Shown one piece after another: positions 22,790-34,137 of a stretch of 64,000 nt of DNA; within the stretch, counting starts at the first letter, position 1, and the number at the start of each line of letters is the position of its first letter. The stretch spans positions 2,852,001 through 2,916,000 of the forward strand of contig QYRS01000006.1 in NCBI GenBank assembly GCA_006503535.1, written 5' to 3'. This DNA comes from Arthrinium phaeospermum (Eukaryota; Ascomycota; Sordariomycetes; Amphisphaeriales; Apiosporaceae). A program made the position numbers and the translations under genes. Under the pieces are notes generated by a model, which searched no databases, was not told the origin of the DNA, and saw nothing but the letters and a program-made list of their open reading frames with translations.

Positions 22790-23377
22790 AGCGAGCAAGG
22801 CAACCACGTATTTGCACCAGTACATTCTCTTCATGAATTGGAGAATTGGAGAGTTGGACTTCTGGAAGGAGGTGAGACATAGATGCGGAAATTACGATAA
22901 GAAGAGGGCCAGCTGAGCATTACTGGCTGTAAACGGATCGTTCTTACATGGTATTGGCGTTAGGAGTTTCGAGGATGGCGGCTGGAAGGTTATGTCTTCA
23001 GATCTGGGTGACTCAACAGGTCCAGGCCACCTTGATCAGCATGGGAAGGCATGTCCATTCAGGGCCGCGAGTCCTTCCTTCATTCAGCGTTTGGAGGATA
23101 TGTGTCCAATAGGCACCGAACAGCATCACCTGGCGTTTTCTGAGATGAGATTTACGGGGACGATTTGCTCTCAAGATTGGAGGATATGATGCCTCGCAAA
23201 TGGATGTAAATGGGGCGACCATTTACAGAGTCATGGCTTTGAGGAGTTTCAGTTCATTGTGTCCATAGGGCAAACACACATAGACTAGGGTTGCTCACGC
23301 TGCAATGAAAAGCAATACGATATGCGAATTGAATCAATTAAGGTGAATGTGCCACAATGAGTAGCCTAGACATCATC
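22790..23377. other. Intergenic, convergent 3' ends of REC8 and MRS6
   Basis: 588 bases; expected 3' UTRs of both genes. Nothing else is seen. Confidence 0.6.
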
Positions 23378-25149
23378 TCATTCGTACACCTCGTCTTCTG
23401 CATCAGCCCCCTCCCGATCTTCGAAGACTAAATACGTTTCCTCGTCAGATTCATCACCCATAACTAGGCTCCAGGCAGTCTTCACAGCCTCTAGATCGGA
23501 ATCCTCGAAAGCCAGGGTTGCTGAAAGTGGTGGGAAGGACAAAGCAGAAGTGGCGCCGAGTTTCTCAGTAGTTGATTTCCTGTCACCGATAGCTTGTTCG
23601 TAGTAGAGTTGATAGAGACATGGAGATGTTGACTCTTCACCTTCTACAGCTTTGACAAGCATAGCAAGCGCTTGCTCGAGCTCATGCCTCGAGTCGGCTG
23701 TTGCCAGCGTTGTAAGATACACGACACCTATTGCGAATCTGGTTAGCAGACTGTTCAGACTCATTTCATAAGACATCGAAATGTATGAGTTGTGGGTGTA
23801 TCAGTTTGTCAGAGGTTGTTCTCGTCAAAGCATAGCTCAGACAATGTAGATAAGAATTTTGATCTGGTTCATCCTAACACCATGAAAGAGGGGCAAGGGT
23901 TTAATGGAGGGGGCGAGATGTAGAACTTACATTGACCAACAGGACACTCTCCGGTATCACTAGAGTGAACCAGAGCATATATTGGCGATGGTGTACTTGG
24001 CAGTGCCACCACGGCTACTGCCGGTGTGGGAGCACCCTCAACCAACACCTGGAACAACGAATTAAGCGGCGACTTGACCACTGCGACAAGTCTGCTGATA
24101 GCTTGGCCACTGGTTGTAGTTTCTTGCCCAGAGATCACTGAGCTTGCTTGGACCGTGATATCGTTGGACAGCTCCAAGGATGCCTTCTCGTTCTCACCAG
24201 AAGGTTTCAGAGTTGCGCTTGTGTCCAGCATGTAGATGCCACCACCTACAGCGCCAGCACGGCACGCAACCTGGGCAACCTCCGAGAGACCACCCCATTT
24301 CGGGTACACAGCGCAGAAGCCTGGACCAAATGTCCCCATAGACGTCAAATGACGGTTGATGGCTGCCAAACCGGATCTGACAGAGGCCTTCCCATCCAGA
24401 GCCATGGTCAACGCGACAACATACCTCTTCAAATCATCTTCCAATTTGAACTGGGCAGTGAGAAAGTCGGTGAGCGGGGCATCGGCCTGGTCCTCCCACA
24501 GAGGCTTCTGGTCATCCGACTCGAACTCAAGCACGAATTTCAAGAACTTCATCAGCGACCGCTTCGAGCGAGCGGGTATGGACTGGCTCGAGAACACGTC
24601 TTCGCGGCTGCTCGGGATGCGGGAGAGCTTGGGACCGGACCCATCCTTCGCCGGTTCATAGACGTAGAAGGAGCCGACGGCCAAGAACTCGACCTGTCGG
24701 TAGGCTCGCGACGAGACCAGGTTGGATAGAAGCTTCGACTTGGTGTGGATGATCTGCGGTGCGAGGGCCAGCGAGTAGGCGCGGGGGAACTTCAAGCCTT
24801 GAGCTTCCGCATCGTCGGGTTTCCACACGGCCGCGTTGCGCAGTACGCTCTTCCTCTCGTCGCCCTCGCCGGAGCTTGCTGCATACTTGGCGGCGAAGCG
24901 TTCGGCGTCTTGCAACGTCAGGGCAGCTTCGTGTTGACCGTAGTAGTCATTGGGGTCGGTGTGGAGGATACGCTTCTTGGACCGCGAGAGAGCTCTTCAT
25001 CGTTGGAACAGGAGGCTAGGTCAGTCAGACCGACTTCGCTTTGTATTGTATCCTCAGAAAGCATCTTTTACTCACAACGCCAGGAGGGACTGCTGCAGGC
25101 CAGTACCACAAATCACGACATCCCAAGGCTCGTCGCCGAGAGACTCCAT
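23378..25149 (-). CDS. MRS6: Rab escort protein (Rab geranylgeranyltransferase component A)
   Basis: Three exons, 25149-25076, 24994-23931 and 23727-23378, encode 495 aa. The protein presents newly made Rab GTPases to geranylgeranyltransferase II and escorts them to membranes. It belongs to the GDI/REP superfamily. The start shows the FAD-like Rossmann motif DVVICGTGLQQSLLALALSR, followed by KKRILHTDPNDYYGQHEAAL. The middle carries RAYSLALAPQIIHTKSKLLS and GGLSEVAQVACRAGAVGGGI, the conserved GDI/REP blocks. The C-terminal tail is acidic. The first acceptor is a close AG-AG pair, and only the upstream AG (exon starting at 24994) keeps the frame and restores LALALSRSKK. The second intron is long (203 nt); its join gives VGQCVVYLTTLATADSRHEL. 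The acidic last ~30 residues lack a terminal prenylation motif, as expected for REP. Confidence 0.9.
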
Positions 25150-25784
25150 GATTCTGGACCTTCTTTTTCTCCCCTCAAGGAGATGGGCAGCTGAGGTAGG
25201 AAAGACAAATAGGTGGGAAGGAGGACCAGCCCAAGTTTTTTTTTCTTTGAATGGAGTCTGTTCCGACAAGAGTGACCCTGTCTGGCCCCGCTGCTGTAGG
25301 CGGGAAAAAAGATATTGCTGCAAGCCCAGCTTGTGCACGGACCTTTCAGTATCGGCGGGATATTGAAAGCTCGCACCTGAGAGGGCCTGATTTTCCTTTC
25401 TCTTTTTTTTCAATAATTACCGCTCATTCAAGTCTGGTTCTGCTGCCCTCAAAGCACCATAGCACCTCCGGCAGCGAGGGCCTTTCATTAGGCTACTCCA
25501 AATGGGCGGCAGAGCAAATCGTCGTCCCGTATCTACTGTCCTGGATTTACAACCTGATAGGATAGTTCGAAGGGTTTGATACATCTCCGCAAAATTGCCC
25601 ATTTTGATAATGACCTGCTTTGAGCAGCAGTATGACTTCAGAATAACCGCCCGCAAGAACCTGTAACATGCATATACGGGTCTAATAAACATTCCCTGGC
25701 TAGATCGATCGTAAAAACCGAACAACAAATTCAAGTGCATGAGTTATGAGGGGTATCAATCTTTATTTTTGTTTGCGTCCGCTC
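25150..25784. other. Intergenic between RRP43 and MRS6
   Basis: 635 bases between tandem minus-strand genes; it should hold the MRS6 promoter. No coding or RNA feature is seen. Confidence 0.6.
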
Positions 25785-26822
25785 CTACTCTATGGCGGCG
25801 CGAACTTGGTCCCATCTAGACTCTGCCGTAGCTACCATCTTCTTCATAAGTTCAGGACCGACAACTGTGCCTCCATGCTTCGAAATCCCGAGGATTTTCG
25901 TGCTTCCACTGAGCTTGTCGACCACCACGGTGACCGTCTCGTCGCATAGCCCTTCCTCGAGTCTATCCGGGTCGACGAGCACCCAGTAGAGACCGCTGCC
26001 CTTCTTTTGCTTCTCCTTCTCTGTGAACACAGCTCCCGTGCATGCAACAGGCAGTCCCCGCAAGTTAAGAGGGGCCGCCTCTTTCTCAGAACGTTTGCAC
26101 AGTACCATCTCTCGGTCTGCGTCCCAGTAGGCGAGCGGAAGCTTCGTGTCCCGCAACGCCGCGAGTATGGCGGTCCAGGCTGTATCAAAGGGGTTCCCGT
26201 CAAACGAGATGAACAGGACGTCAATGTATAGCACCCAGTAGGCCTTGACGGCCTTCTCTTCGGTGACCGCGTACTCGTCGGTTTCTTCCGCCTCGTCCAT
26301 CTTCTCGTCGTCGTCTCCGGTGTTTTTCTCGCCGACCTCTTCGGGATAGATGCGTAACCGGCTCACGTCGACCAGCTTGGAGCTATGGAGTAGAGAATAG
26401 ATGCGCGTGCTCAGCGTCTGCGCGAGCGTGGTGGGCGGCACGCCGGGCAGGAAGTTCGGGGCGCAGCCGGTAGCGAGCTCAATGTTGGGGACCAGCAGGT
26501 CATAGTCCCGCGCTTCGTCCAGGGAGGAGCTGGGGTCGTCCGAGGGCGCTCGGTAGTTGGGGATGGCCGACGTCAGGATCGTCTCGCCGCGGACGCCGCA
26601 GATTACGGTGGTGTCGCCATTGCGTACTACGGCGCTGCCATGGGCGTGTGAGAGCGACGAGGTGTTGATGTACGGGGTGCGAGTCTCGGAGGGCTGGCGT
26701 CCGTTTGTACGAGTGGGCGTCGTGGAAGGATCGCTGGGCTGCAGATTGGCGAGGAGGTAAGGGTGTGGTGATAACTTGGCAAAGGTGGTACTCGAGAGAG
26801 TCAAAGACTTTGCTGTCGCCAT
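25785..26822 (-). CDS. RRP43: Exosome complex RNase PH-like subunit Rrp43
   Basis: A single exon encodes 345 aa starting MATAKSLTL. An in-frame Met nine codons upstream (26849) is less likely. The RNase PH fold is shown by SSLSHAHGSAVVRNGDTTVI followed by CGVRGE, then LVPNIELATGCAPNFLPG and a C-terminal block LVDPDRLEEGLCDETVTVVV. Rrp43 is one of the six catalytically inactive PH-type subunits that form the barrel of the nuclear and cytoplasmic 3'-5' exosome, threading RNA to Rrp44 and Rrp6. An acidic insert (about residues 160-187, EKNTGDDDEKMDEAEETDEY) interrupts the domain and is probably a surface loop. Rrp42 and Rrp45 are the alternatives, but the N-terminal Pro-rich start and the insert position suit Rrp43 best. 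Confidence 0.83.
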   Translation of the reverse strand: MATAKSLTLSSTTFAKLSPHPYLLANLQPSDPSTTPTRTNGRQPSETRTPYINTSSLSHAHGSAVVRNGDTTVICGVRGETILTSAIPNYRAPSDDPSSSLDEARDYDLLVPNIELATGCAPNFLPGVPPTTLAQTLSTRIYSLLHSSKLVDVSRLRIYPEEVGEKNTGDDDEKMDEAEETDEYAVTEEKAVKAYWVLYIDVLFISFDGNPFDTAWTAILAALRDTKLPLAYWDADREMVLCKRSEKEAAPLNLRGLPVACTGAVFTEKEKQKKGSGLYWVLVDPDRLEEGLCDETVTVVVDKLSGSTKILGISKHGGTVVGPELMKKMVATAESRWDQVRAAIE

Positions 26823-29764
26823 GATTGTGTAGGGTGCCTGCAAGTGCAAGCAGTCGATCCTGACAATTATAGATTCAGCTCCTTCAATGTCTGTTGCACA
26901 GAGTGATGATCGATAGAAATATTTTCAGCCTTGCCTTCCACAATCGATAGTGGGGTGCAACGCCCATGCGACCGGTGTTAGTGGATTGCAAGGCTGTGCT
27001 TTGGTAGGCTCCATGTGCCATGGGTATTTTACATGCCTTACCTAAGCCAAAGTACGGGCATTTCAATGCTGCTAAAGGCACGACAGTAGGGAATAGGTTT
27101 CTGTTTTTTCCTCGGTGTACTTTTTGCGATGAAGAAGAGGTTGATATCGCAGAGATCGATTGATGCAAACCCGTTAGGAAGCCACAGTTGGAGCTCATTT
27201 GCAGGGCTGATATTGCACGTTTCCGTTCCGAGCACCGTATACTCGGAGACAGCCCGGACTCCATTTATCGCAGCGCAACAAGCCTCGGACTTAGCTCTTC
27301 GTCAATCTCGAGTTGAGGATGTGTTACTTGATAGTTGCGACAAGGGATCTAGCATAGATTGCCGTGATGCCCATGGCGCCAGATGTGACTGAGTTGCAAG
27401 GTTGCTTGCTTAGCTGCCTGCGTCTAATTGTTTGGCAGGTACTTTGCCTCACCTAGACAGAAATACATACATAAGCCCATCAATGGATAAATCAGGTGTT
27501 AGTTATCATGTAGCCTGCGTGACTATCCAACGTAATGCTTCCCTGCAGGTGTTCAAGGTAACGTGTAATGATGGCGAGTGACGGCCGACCAATAATACCG
27601 GGTGAGAGGAAGGCCCAACCAAATTGTCCATATAACAGACAGGCTCGGCAGTCCTGTCATTGGTTCGAGAACTCCTACCTACTTACATACTCGGAGAGTC
27701 GGAGAGAGCATTATTGTCGGCTCGGCTGTGCTGTGCTGTGCTCGAAACGGAGATGATAGCGTTGCTTGCGGTTACTACTGCTACGATGCTCGTGGATAAC
27801 AGAGTTCCATGCATCAATCCAACTTATTGACCAACTTCGTCGTGCTGCTCTCAATTCCCAGCGCTCTGGAACACATTGCATGAATTGCAGAGGTCAGCCA
27901 ATCAGCTGCCGGGGTCCGGGCTCCATCCTGCAGCAGAGGTTCAACGGTCACGTCGAAAGTGGTGACAACTCATCCGTGCTGGTCTTGGAGACAATCGGCT
28001 AGCCGAAAAAGCCGGATCAAGCTCAAGAATCTCTTGTCCATGCAGGTGAAGACGTGCCAGGCCCGGGGAAGACGCGGTGATTCGATAGTATCCCAGGTTG
28101 TCCTGGTTTATCCTGGAAGCGCAGCTGTGGTGGAGCTACTTTGTCCAAGCCAACCGATAGCTTTGGCGAATCACCAGCTGCCTCTTGCCGCCCGTCCTGC
28201 ACACCGCGGAGCTCAATCTGTGAACAGCCAACAGGACGCCGTCGAATCCCAATGCCTCTTCCCAGCCATGCGCAGGCTTTTCTTTCCTTCTTCCACTAGA
28301 GTTTTCAGAGCAGGGTACCCGGTGTCAATCACGGGAGCTATCGCATCTTCGCCTCTAATTCGATGGCACCAACGGACCCCCAAATCAAAACGATGATGAT
28401 ACGACATCTGCTAGGCTCTGACAGGATGAGGCAAACAAACTCTTCCTGCTCCGTACTCAGAGAGGGGTTTCGTTCATCTGCACAAGACGAACGCTTGTCC
28501 GTCTTGGTGTTCCGGTTCGAGAGCTACACCACGCTCTTTCTTTCTTGGCTTGCTTGACACTCGGTCTTGACACTTGTCTTGACAGCAAGCTGACTTATTG
28601 CATGCGTGTTATTGCAGTAGGTATGTGACTGAATGTAGCGCTTCACCACCGCTCGATGCAACCTTCGTGACCAAGTAAAAATGGCAGACCTGGGCTGCCG
28701 TAAGCCGGCAAAATACCTCATTTCCCAAGCAGAGGAAGAGCAGAAACAACAGTCAGACGTGTTCACCAAGTGGTGCGAAGTGGTGCGATTGAATCATCGA
28801 AGACATCATCAACCAACAGGTCTATCATATTCCCTTCGACTGTCACAGCGCTCGCCCCACCAACATCACTGTCGATCTACGGGGCCCGTCTGCATGCGAG
28901 GACCCAAGACCCTAGTTGGTATAGACCATGCCCCTTGCGACCCTACCGACGCCTCCCGCCTCATTAGGAGCATCCAGATAACGGCCCGCACCAAGAGCTT
29001 GCTTTCCCTCTGGCGCTTACGGTTACACACCCTCCCTGGTACAGTACGACCTGCAGACCTGCAGTATGCGGGGAATAGCCCAACTTCGGACCAGCCAATA
29101 TTAAAGACGGCCAGCCGCTGGACCTGGCGCCACTTTGGTGCCAGTTCCCGTCCGGTCCCCTTACAGCATCCATATCACACCAGGCTGTTCTTGCCTGTGA
29201 TTGACTGGGCTCATGTGAAGTCGAATTGCGCATCTCCCTTCTGTCCCACCAGCACGCTTCTGTATATGCACATTACGAACTAGGTCAGACCAGCCGTGGT
29301 CGTCAAACGTCTTACACCGTTCGACTTGGCCAGTTCCGGTCACATCTGGCCGGAGAAGAACAGCTTCCCTAAAGCAAACATCCCCTGCCGACTTGGTGGT
29401 ATATACACGCATTGCCCATTCCCATTGCGGCAGCAACTGGCCCGTTTCACCTCCTCCAGTTATACACTAATACTGTGGCGCGGGGAGTCTGGTATTCCTC
29501 AGTCGCAAACGAAGCGCATCATTCTCAACTCTTACCCACCTGTCGATCCTCCCTGCTCGTCCACACGGAGCTATCAGGGAATAGCTTCATCTGATCAAGA
29601 GTCCAGGTGGTCGGTATAAACACTCTTATCAGTTGAACGTCATCTCCATAACTTGGTCGAATGCCCTCCGGGCTTTAAGGATTGCGATGCGATTTGCCAT
29701 TGGCGCATAGCACGGAGGTTTTGATCGTATCTCAGTCGACCGGAAAGCAAAACTCCTCGATAAC
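26823..29764. other. Divergent intergenic region, RRP43 and ferric reductase
   Basis: 2.9 kb between divergently transcribed genes. It should contain both promoters. The longest frame is a 200-codon plus-strand frame at 28681-29283, which resembles no family I know and is treated as a candidate only. A TATA-like TATAAA (29615-29620) and a GATA-type site (29626-29634) lie close to the ferric reductase. Confidence 0.5.
29626..29634 (-). promoter_or_regulatory. Possible GATA-factor (SreA-like) site
   Basis: The minus strand reads AACTGATAA, one mismatch from the fungal siderophore-repressor consensus ATCWGATAA, about 130 bases upstream of the ferric reductase ATG. Iron-regulated GATA control of reductases is established in fungi, but a single near-match can arise by chance. 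Confidence 0.25.
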
Positions 29765-32419
29765 ATGGCCTCCGAATTTCAGGACGCAATGGCCGGCGCG
29801 TCTCGGACAATGGGTCAACTAGCAAAGCGAATACATATTCCGTTAACAGCGACCAGTCCACCGGGCCTTGTCGAGGCCCTTACGGTAGACCCCTGGGACA
29901 GGGCCGGGAAGTACGGCCTCGGATGGACATACTTCTGCCTTGCGTTGATGGGGTCAGTTCTCTTTGTGAGGATATGGCATTGGTGGCAGGATAAGATCCG
30001 GCAAGCGATCTACAAGCAAGATGCGGAGCGACACTACCGGGACCTGTATAGCTTGGACCCGGAACAGGCCATGACGGGGATGCAGACGGGGCAAAACGAG
30101 CGCCACTTTTTCCCCGAACCGCACGAAGAGAAGAAGGACTTCAAGCCCCGGAGCGACTTCTCGTCCATCACGCCCATACTCGATGCCCTCGCTTTGTTTC
30201 GCTGGGTCTTCTACCGACCCATACCCGATCTTGTATGGCGCAGGCACCGCTTCACTTTTTCCTCCCTGGCGGTGGTGGCTGTCGGTTTTATTGGGTTCGC
30301 GTTCACCGCGCTTTACACCTTCTTGCTACAGCCCCTTTATTGGCAGAGTATCCAGTTTGGCTCACCTCCGGTCGCAGTCCGCGCAGGCATGATTGCGGTG
30401 GCCATGACCCCTTGGATCATCGCATCCAGCATGAAAACCAATGTTCTTACCTACATCACTGGCATTGGCCCCGAGAGGCTGAATGTGTTCCATCGTTGGG
30501 CAGGGTATCTTTGCTTGTTCATGTCACTTGTCCACACCGTCCCCTTCTATGTCCAGCCGGTGTGGGATGATGGTGGCATGCAGACATTTTCGCGGCTTTT
30601 CCCGGAAGGAAGTGGTGTCATTTACGGGACAGGAATTGCGTGTCTTGTTCCTCTTATCTGGCTCTGCGTGGCCTCTCTCCCCTTCATTCGAAGGGTGGCA
30701 TTCGAGGCATTTGTCATCCTTCATGTGCCCGTCGGGATGGTCTATGTTGGCCTACTGTTCTGGCACACTAAGAATTTTCTCGCCTCGTGGAGTTACCTAT
30801 ACAGCACCATTGCAATCTGGGTCTTCTGCTATGCTCTGCGACTCTTCAAACTCAACTGGACCAAGCCATGGCGACTTGCTTTCATGGTTGGAGATGAGGC
30901 AGCCATCACTCTTATGACGGAAAACGCCATCAAGGTCACAATTCCTACACAGATGAGATGGAACCCTGGCCAATATGTTTATCTGAGGATGCCCGGCATC
31001 TCGTTCTTTGACAACCACCCTTTTACTATATCATCACTTTGCAGCGAAGATTTCCCGTCCGAATACGGAGAGCAATATCGGGACTGTGTTCTCGTCTTCA
31101 AGCCCTACGGGGGTTTCACGCGGAGAGTGCTGGAAACCGCCATTCAGAAAGGCCCGTTTCACACATACAGGGCCTATCTCGATGGTCCTTATGGCGGGAT
31201 GCGCCGAGAGCTCTCTGCATTCGATACCTGCATCCTTATTGCAGGCGGAAGCGGCATCACTTCACTGATGTCTCAACTGCTGAACCTCATCAAGCGAATG
31301 AGAGACGGCAAGGCTATTACCAAGAAGGTTGTTGTCATTTGGGCCCTGAAGAGACTGGAAGCAATGGATTGGTTCCGCGAAGAGCTCCGGATCTGTCGAG
31401 AGTCTGCGCCGCCTGAGAGTGTGACATGTAAGTTCTTCGTCACATCGGCTGTGCGACAGCGCATCGGTGCCGGAATCGGGGAGCGGGCACAGCGACCCTT
31501 GAGCACCATGTTTCACGACAGACTGGATGGTTTCGTTGCTGGCGTTGCCTCGAAGCGAGCCTCAACCTACATCCGCGATGAAGCCCAAGGCAATGTTGAT
31601 TACGAGCGCGAGCTGCGCGCCGAGGATGAAGACAGGATTACCGCCTTGCCCCCGCAGAAATATCTTCAGCCGCATCATGTGCCGCCGCAGCGACAGGCGC
31701 CGGCCAACAGGCAGTCGGCTCAAGAAGACTCACTGCGGAGGCTGGAGGGGCGAGAAGATGAACACCATACAGAGGATCACGGGGATCATGTCGATGCTCC
31801 CCTGCCCCCTCCCCCGCCGTCTGGCTCCGAATACCCCGAGGACAAACCCAAACAGAAATTCCAGTTCCCTCCTCTACAGACACGACCGGATAAGCAGCCA
31901 CACTTTAACTACGCACCACCGTCGCCCCGCAGATTCGATGGCTCAAATACGCAGAGCCCCGAACATGAGCGACGTTCGGCGGAGCCCTCCCAGGATCTGC
32001 CCCGACCTCCCGAGTTCGCCCATCTCCGGACCACGAACCTACCGGGCCCGGGCCAGGGCCAGCAGCAGAGACCGACGTCGACGTTTGGGCCACCCTCGGG
32101 CTTCGACTTTGGATTCCCCGAGACCCCGACCGAGTTCCAAAAGTCGCTCATGCGCTTCGCGTTCCCCGTCCCGCACCAGATCGACGGCGGCTGGAGCGTC
32201 GAGTACGGCCGCCCGGACCTGGGCTACATGCTCAAGGAGTGGGCGACGGGCGGCACCGACGGGCGCGGCATCCTGGGCCGCCGGACGGCCGTCTTCGTCT
32301 GCGGGCCCGAGAGCATGCGGGTCGGCGTCGCCAACACGGTGGCGCGGCTGCAGGCCGAGATCTGGGGCGACGACAAGCTCGAGGAGATCTTCTTGCATAC
32401 CGAGAACTATGCCTTGTAA
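29765..32419 (+). CDS. Ferric reductase-like transmembrane flavocytochrome (FRE/NOX family)
   Basis: A single exon encodes 884 aa. Members move electrons from cytosolic NADPH through FAD and two haems to an extracellular acceptor, usually Fe(III) or Cu(II). An N-terminal membrane segment (about 51-72) precedes the ferric reductase domain (about 165-360). Two His pairs, H243/H257 and H320/H334, each spaced by 13 residues, fit the bis-haem ligation pattern. The FAD domain has NHPFTISS (417-424). The NADPH domain has LDGPYGG (472-478), GGSGITS (494-500) and the terminal CGPESM (from about 846). A Pro/Gln/Arg-rich region of roughly 200 residues (about 595-790, including eight nearly consecutive Pro) is inserted inside the NADPH domain. 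Metalloreductase is more likely than superoxide-producing NOX because of overall FRE-like layout, but the substrate cannot be read from sequence. Confidence 0.88.
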   Translation: MASEFQDAMAGASRTMGQLAKRIHIPLTATSPPGLVEALTVDPWDRAGKYGLGWTYFCLALMGSVLFVRIWHWWQDKIRQAIYKQDAERHYRDLYSLDPEQAMTGMQTGQNERHFFPEPHEEKKDFKPRSDFSSITPILDALALFRWVFYRPIPDLVWRRHRFTFSSLAVVAVGFIGFAFTALYTFLLQPLYWQSIQFGSPPVAVRAGMIAVAMTPWIIASSMKTNVLTYITGIGPERLNVFHRWAGYLCLFMSLVHTVPFYVQPVWDDGGMQTFSRLFPEGSGVIYGTGIACLVPLIWLCVASLPFIRRVAFEAFVILHVPVGMVYVGLLFWHTKNFLASWSYLYSTIAIWVFCYALRLFKLNWTKPWRLAFMVGDEAAITLMTENAIKVTIPTQMRWNPGQYVYLRMPGISFFDNHPFTISSLCSEDFPSEYGEQYRDCVLVFKPYGGFTRRVLETAIQKGPFHTYRAYLDGPYGGMRRELSAFDTCILIAGGSGITSLMSQLLNLIKRMRDGKAITKKVVVIWALKRLEAMDWFREELRICRESAPPESVTCKFFVTSAVRQRIGAGIGERAQRPLSTMFHDRLDGFVAGVASKRASTYIRDEAQGNVDYERELRAEDEDRITALPPQKYLQPHHVPPQRQAPANRQSAQEDSLRRLEGREDEHHTEDHGDHVDAPLPPPPPSGSEYPEDKPKQKFQFPPLQTRPDKQPHFNYAPPSPRRFDGSNTQSPEHERRSAEPSQDLPRPPEFAHLRTTNLPGPGQGQQQRPTSTFGPPSGFDFGFPETPTEFQKSLMRFAFPVPHQIDGGWSVEYGRPDLGYMLKEWATGGTDGRGILGRRTAVFVCGPESMRVGVANTVARLQAEIWGDDKLEEIFLHTENYAL

Positions 32420-32447
32420 GATTTGCAAGGTAGAGTGGCTCTCGGTT

Positions 32448-32469
32448 GTATATATATACACACACACAT
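32448..32469. repeat. TA/CA compound microsatellite
   Basis: TATATATATA runs directly into ACACACACACA in the reductase 3' flank. Confidence 0.8.
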
Positions 32470-32819
32470 ACCTTATACTATAAGCCATCACCATCCAGCT
32501 ATTATTGGCTGGGGTGCGAGGCATAACAACGGCAGGGAACAACAGGGAAGCGGATGACCCTGCATGATGGGATGATGATAATTATACCTCTTGTGGAGTT
32601 TTGTTTTTGGTTTGGGGGGGACAAAGATACCAAAAAACGTATTTCTCGTTTTGTTTTTTCATATCTCGATATATATATCTACACAAGGCGTATGTAGGCG
32701 TACATATCATATTTGAATGGCTGAGCGATCGATCAAGCCACACAGGGTTCGTCCCTTAGAGAGAGGCTGGCCATCGGACAGCATCCTGACGTTAATTCAT
32801 ATTCCTTAATGAGATCGCA

Positions 32820-32842
32820 TCTCTCTTCTCTCTCTCTCTCTT
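32820..32842. repeat. CT microsatellite
   Basis: Mostly uninterrupted CT dinucleotides in non-coding DNA. Confidence 0.8.
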
Positions 32843-34137
32843 CTAAGCTGCACCCAGTTGTTTGTCTCCTATCCACGTCTCTATTGCTTGAAGTCCGCAG
32901 CAACTTGGGATGAGGTATGGCGAGCAAGGTCAGTAAAGGTGAGAGACACTTTCCTGGCCCTATAGTTGATATCTTGCTCCTCTTGATTGCCTCTGCCCAC
33001 CCCCCTGCTCAGTCAGGCTCGTCCATCGCTTGTCTCAATACATACTTACCCCTCTCCCCTACAGCAGCGGCTACGGTTGGTTAATCGTCGCCCGGGAAGT
33101 TGGGGTGAGAAAATAGAGTGTAAGACATGCAGCAGCACGCAAATGTCTCGGTATACGAAGGACCAGCTGGAGGCTGTCTGGTTTTAGTCAAGACCCCCAT
33201 GCCGTTCATCCCTATTATGACTACATGTATCAAGAGTTCTTTCGTTACAGGGTCATAGCCGTGTATATGGACACACGAGTCGAGGGATCAAGCAAGGCTG
33301 GCAGGTGAAGCGAAGAGATACTGATGTTTCGTATTTGCCCATGCAATATCTACTCTGACAAAGTCCTTCCTGTAAGTCTGCGTTGTCTCGTGACGTTTCG
33401 TGGACACAGGCAGCACCAAGCAGCTCGTGCTGCCCCGTATAAAAAGTTATGGTATCCTTTTTCTCGCGAATCGTAGCGCCACCATTTCGAGCTGATGTGC
33501 CGCCGCTAAAGCACCGAAAGACAGAAAACAAGGCCAAAGAACTATGACTGCAATTTGAGCCTCGGGGGTCACATCACGGCAGGGGTATTTGCGTAACTGA
33601 TAATAAGAAACAACCCCGAATATCCAGAAGAAGAAAAACAGTATCCATTTTCTCGTATGCAAAGCAATCCCAGGTATCATATCCAGAGAAGTAGTGTAGA
33701 GGCGGCAATGGCAACGAACCGTAACTCCCGCCCAAGAATCACAACTTCCCAGACGCCGAAATGGTCAAATGAGCCGTGAGGCTACCCCTATATTGCCCGG
33801 CCGTGAGGCCCCATCAATCTTAATTTTGATAGTGACAGAAAGAAATCAGTGTTTTGAAATGCTGGTCGGTTAATGTTTCTTTTGATATACCGAGCAGCTT
33901 TTGGCGTTCGTTTTCCAAGGCGGTGCTGTGGTTCCCTGCCGAGTCCCGAAACCAAACAATCTTGCCGTTATCTTCCATCCCGTGGTCGTGTGACCGTGAC
34001 CTCTACCAATCCATGCTTGTAGTCCAGTCGTCGACCCTTCGAGACCCGCAAACGATGCATCGTGAGTTGTAGCATGTCGCTAGAGTCTTTGGTGTCAGGG
34101 GTGGTTTCCCATGGTGGATGCGCCGCGTATATTAGGT

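Larger units (their letters stand above)
32420..34137. other. Intergenic, convergent 3' ends
   Basis: 1.7 kb between the ferric reductase and the BLOC-1-like gene. It contains a TA/CA dinucleotide tract right after the reductase stop and a CT tract. No gene is seen. Confidence 0.55.

Noticed and set aside
31527..32483. 318-codon plus-strand frame inside the ferric reductase
   Set aside because: Out-of-frame shadow of the reductase 3' half, rich in Arg, Ser and Pro.
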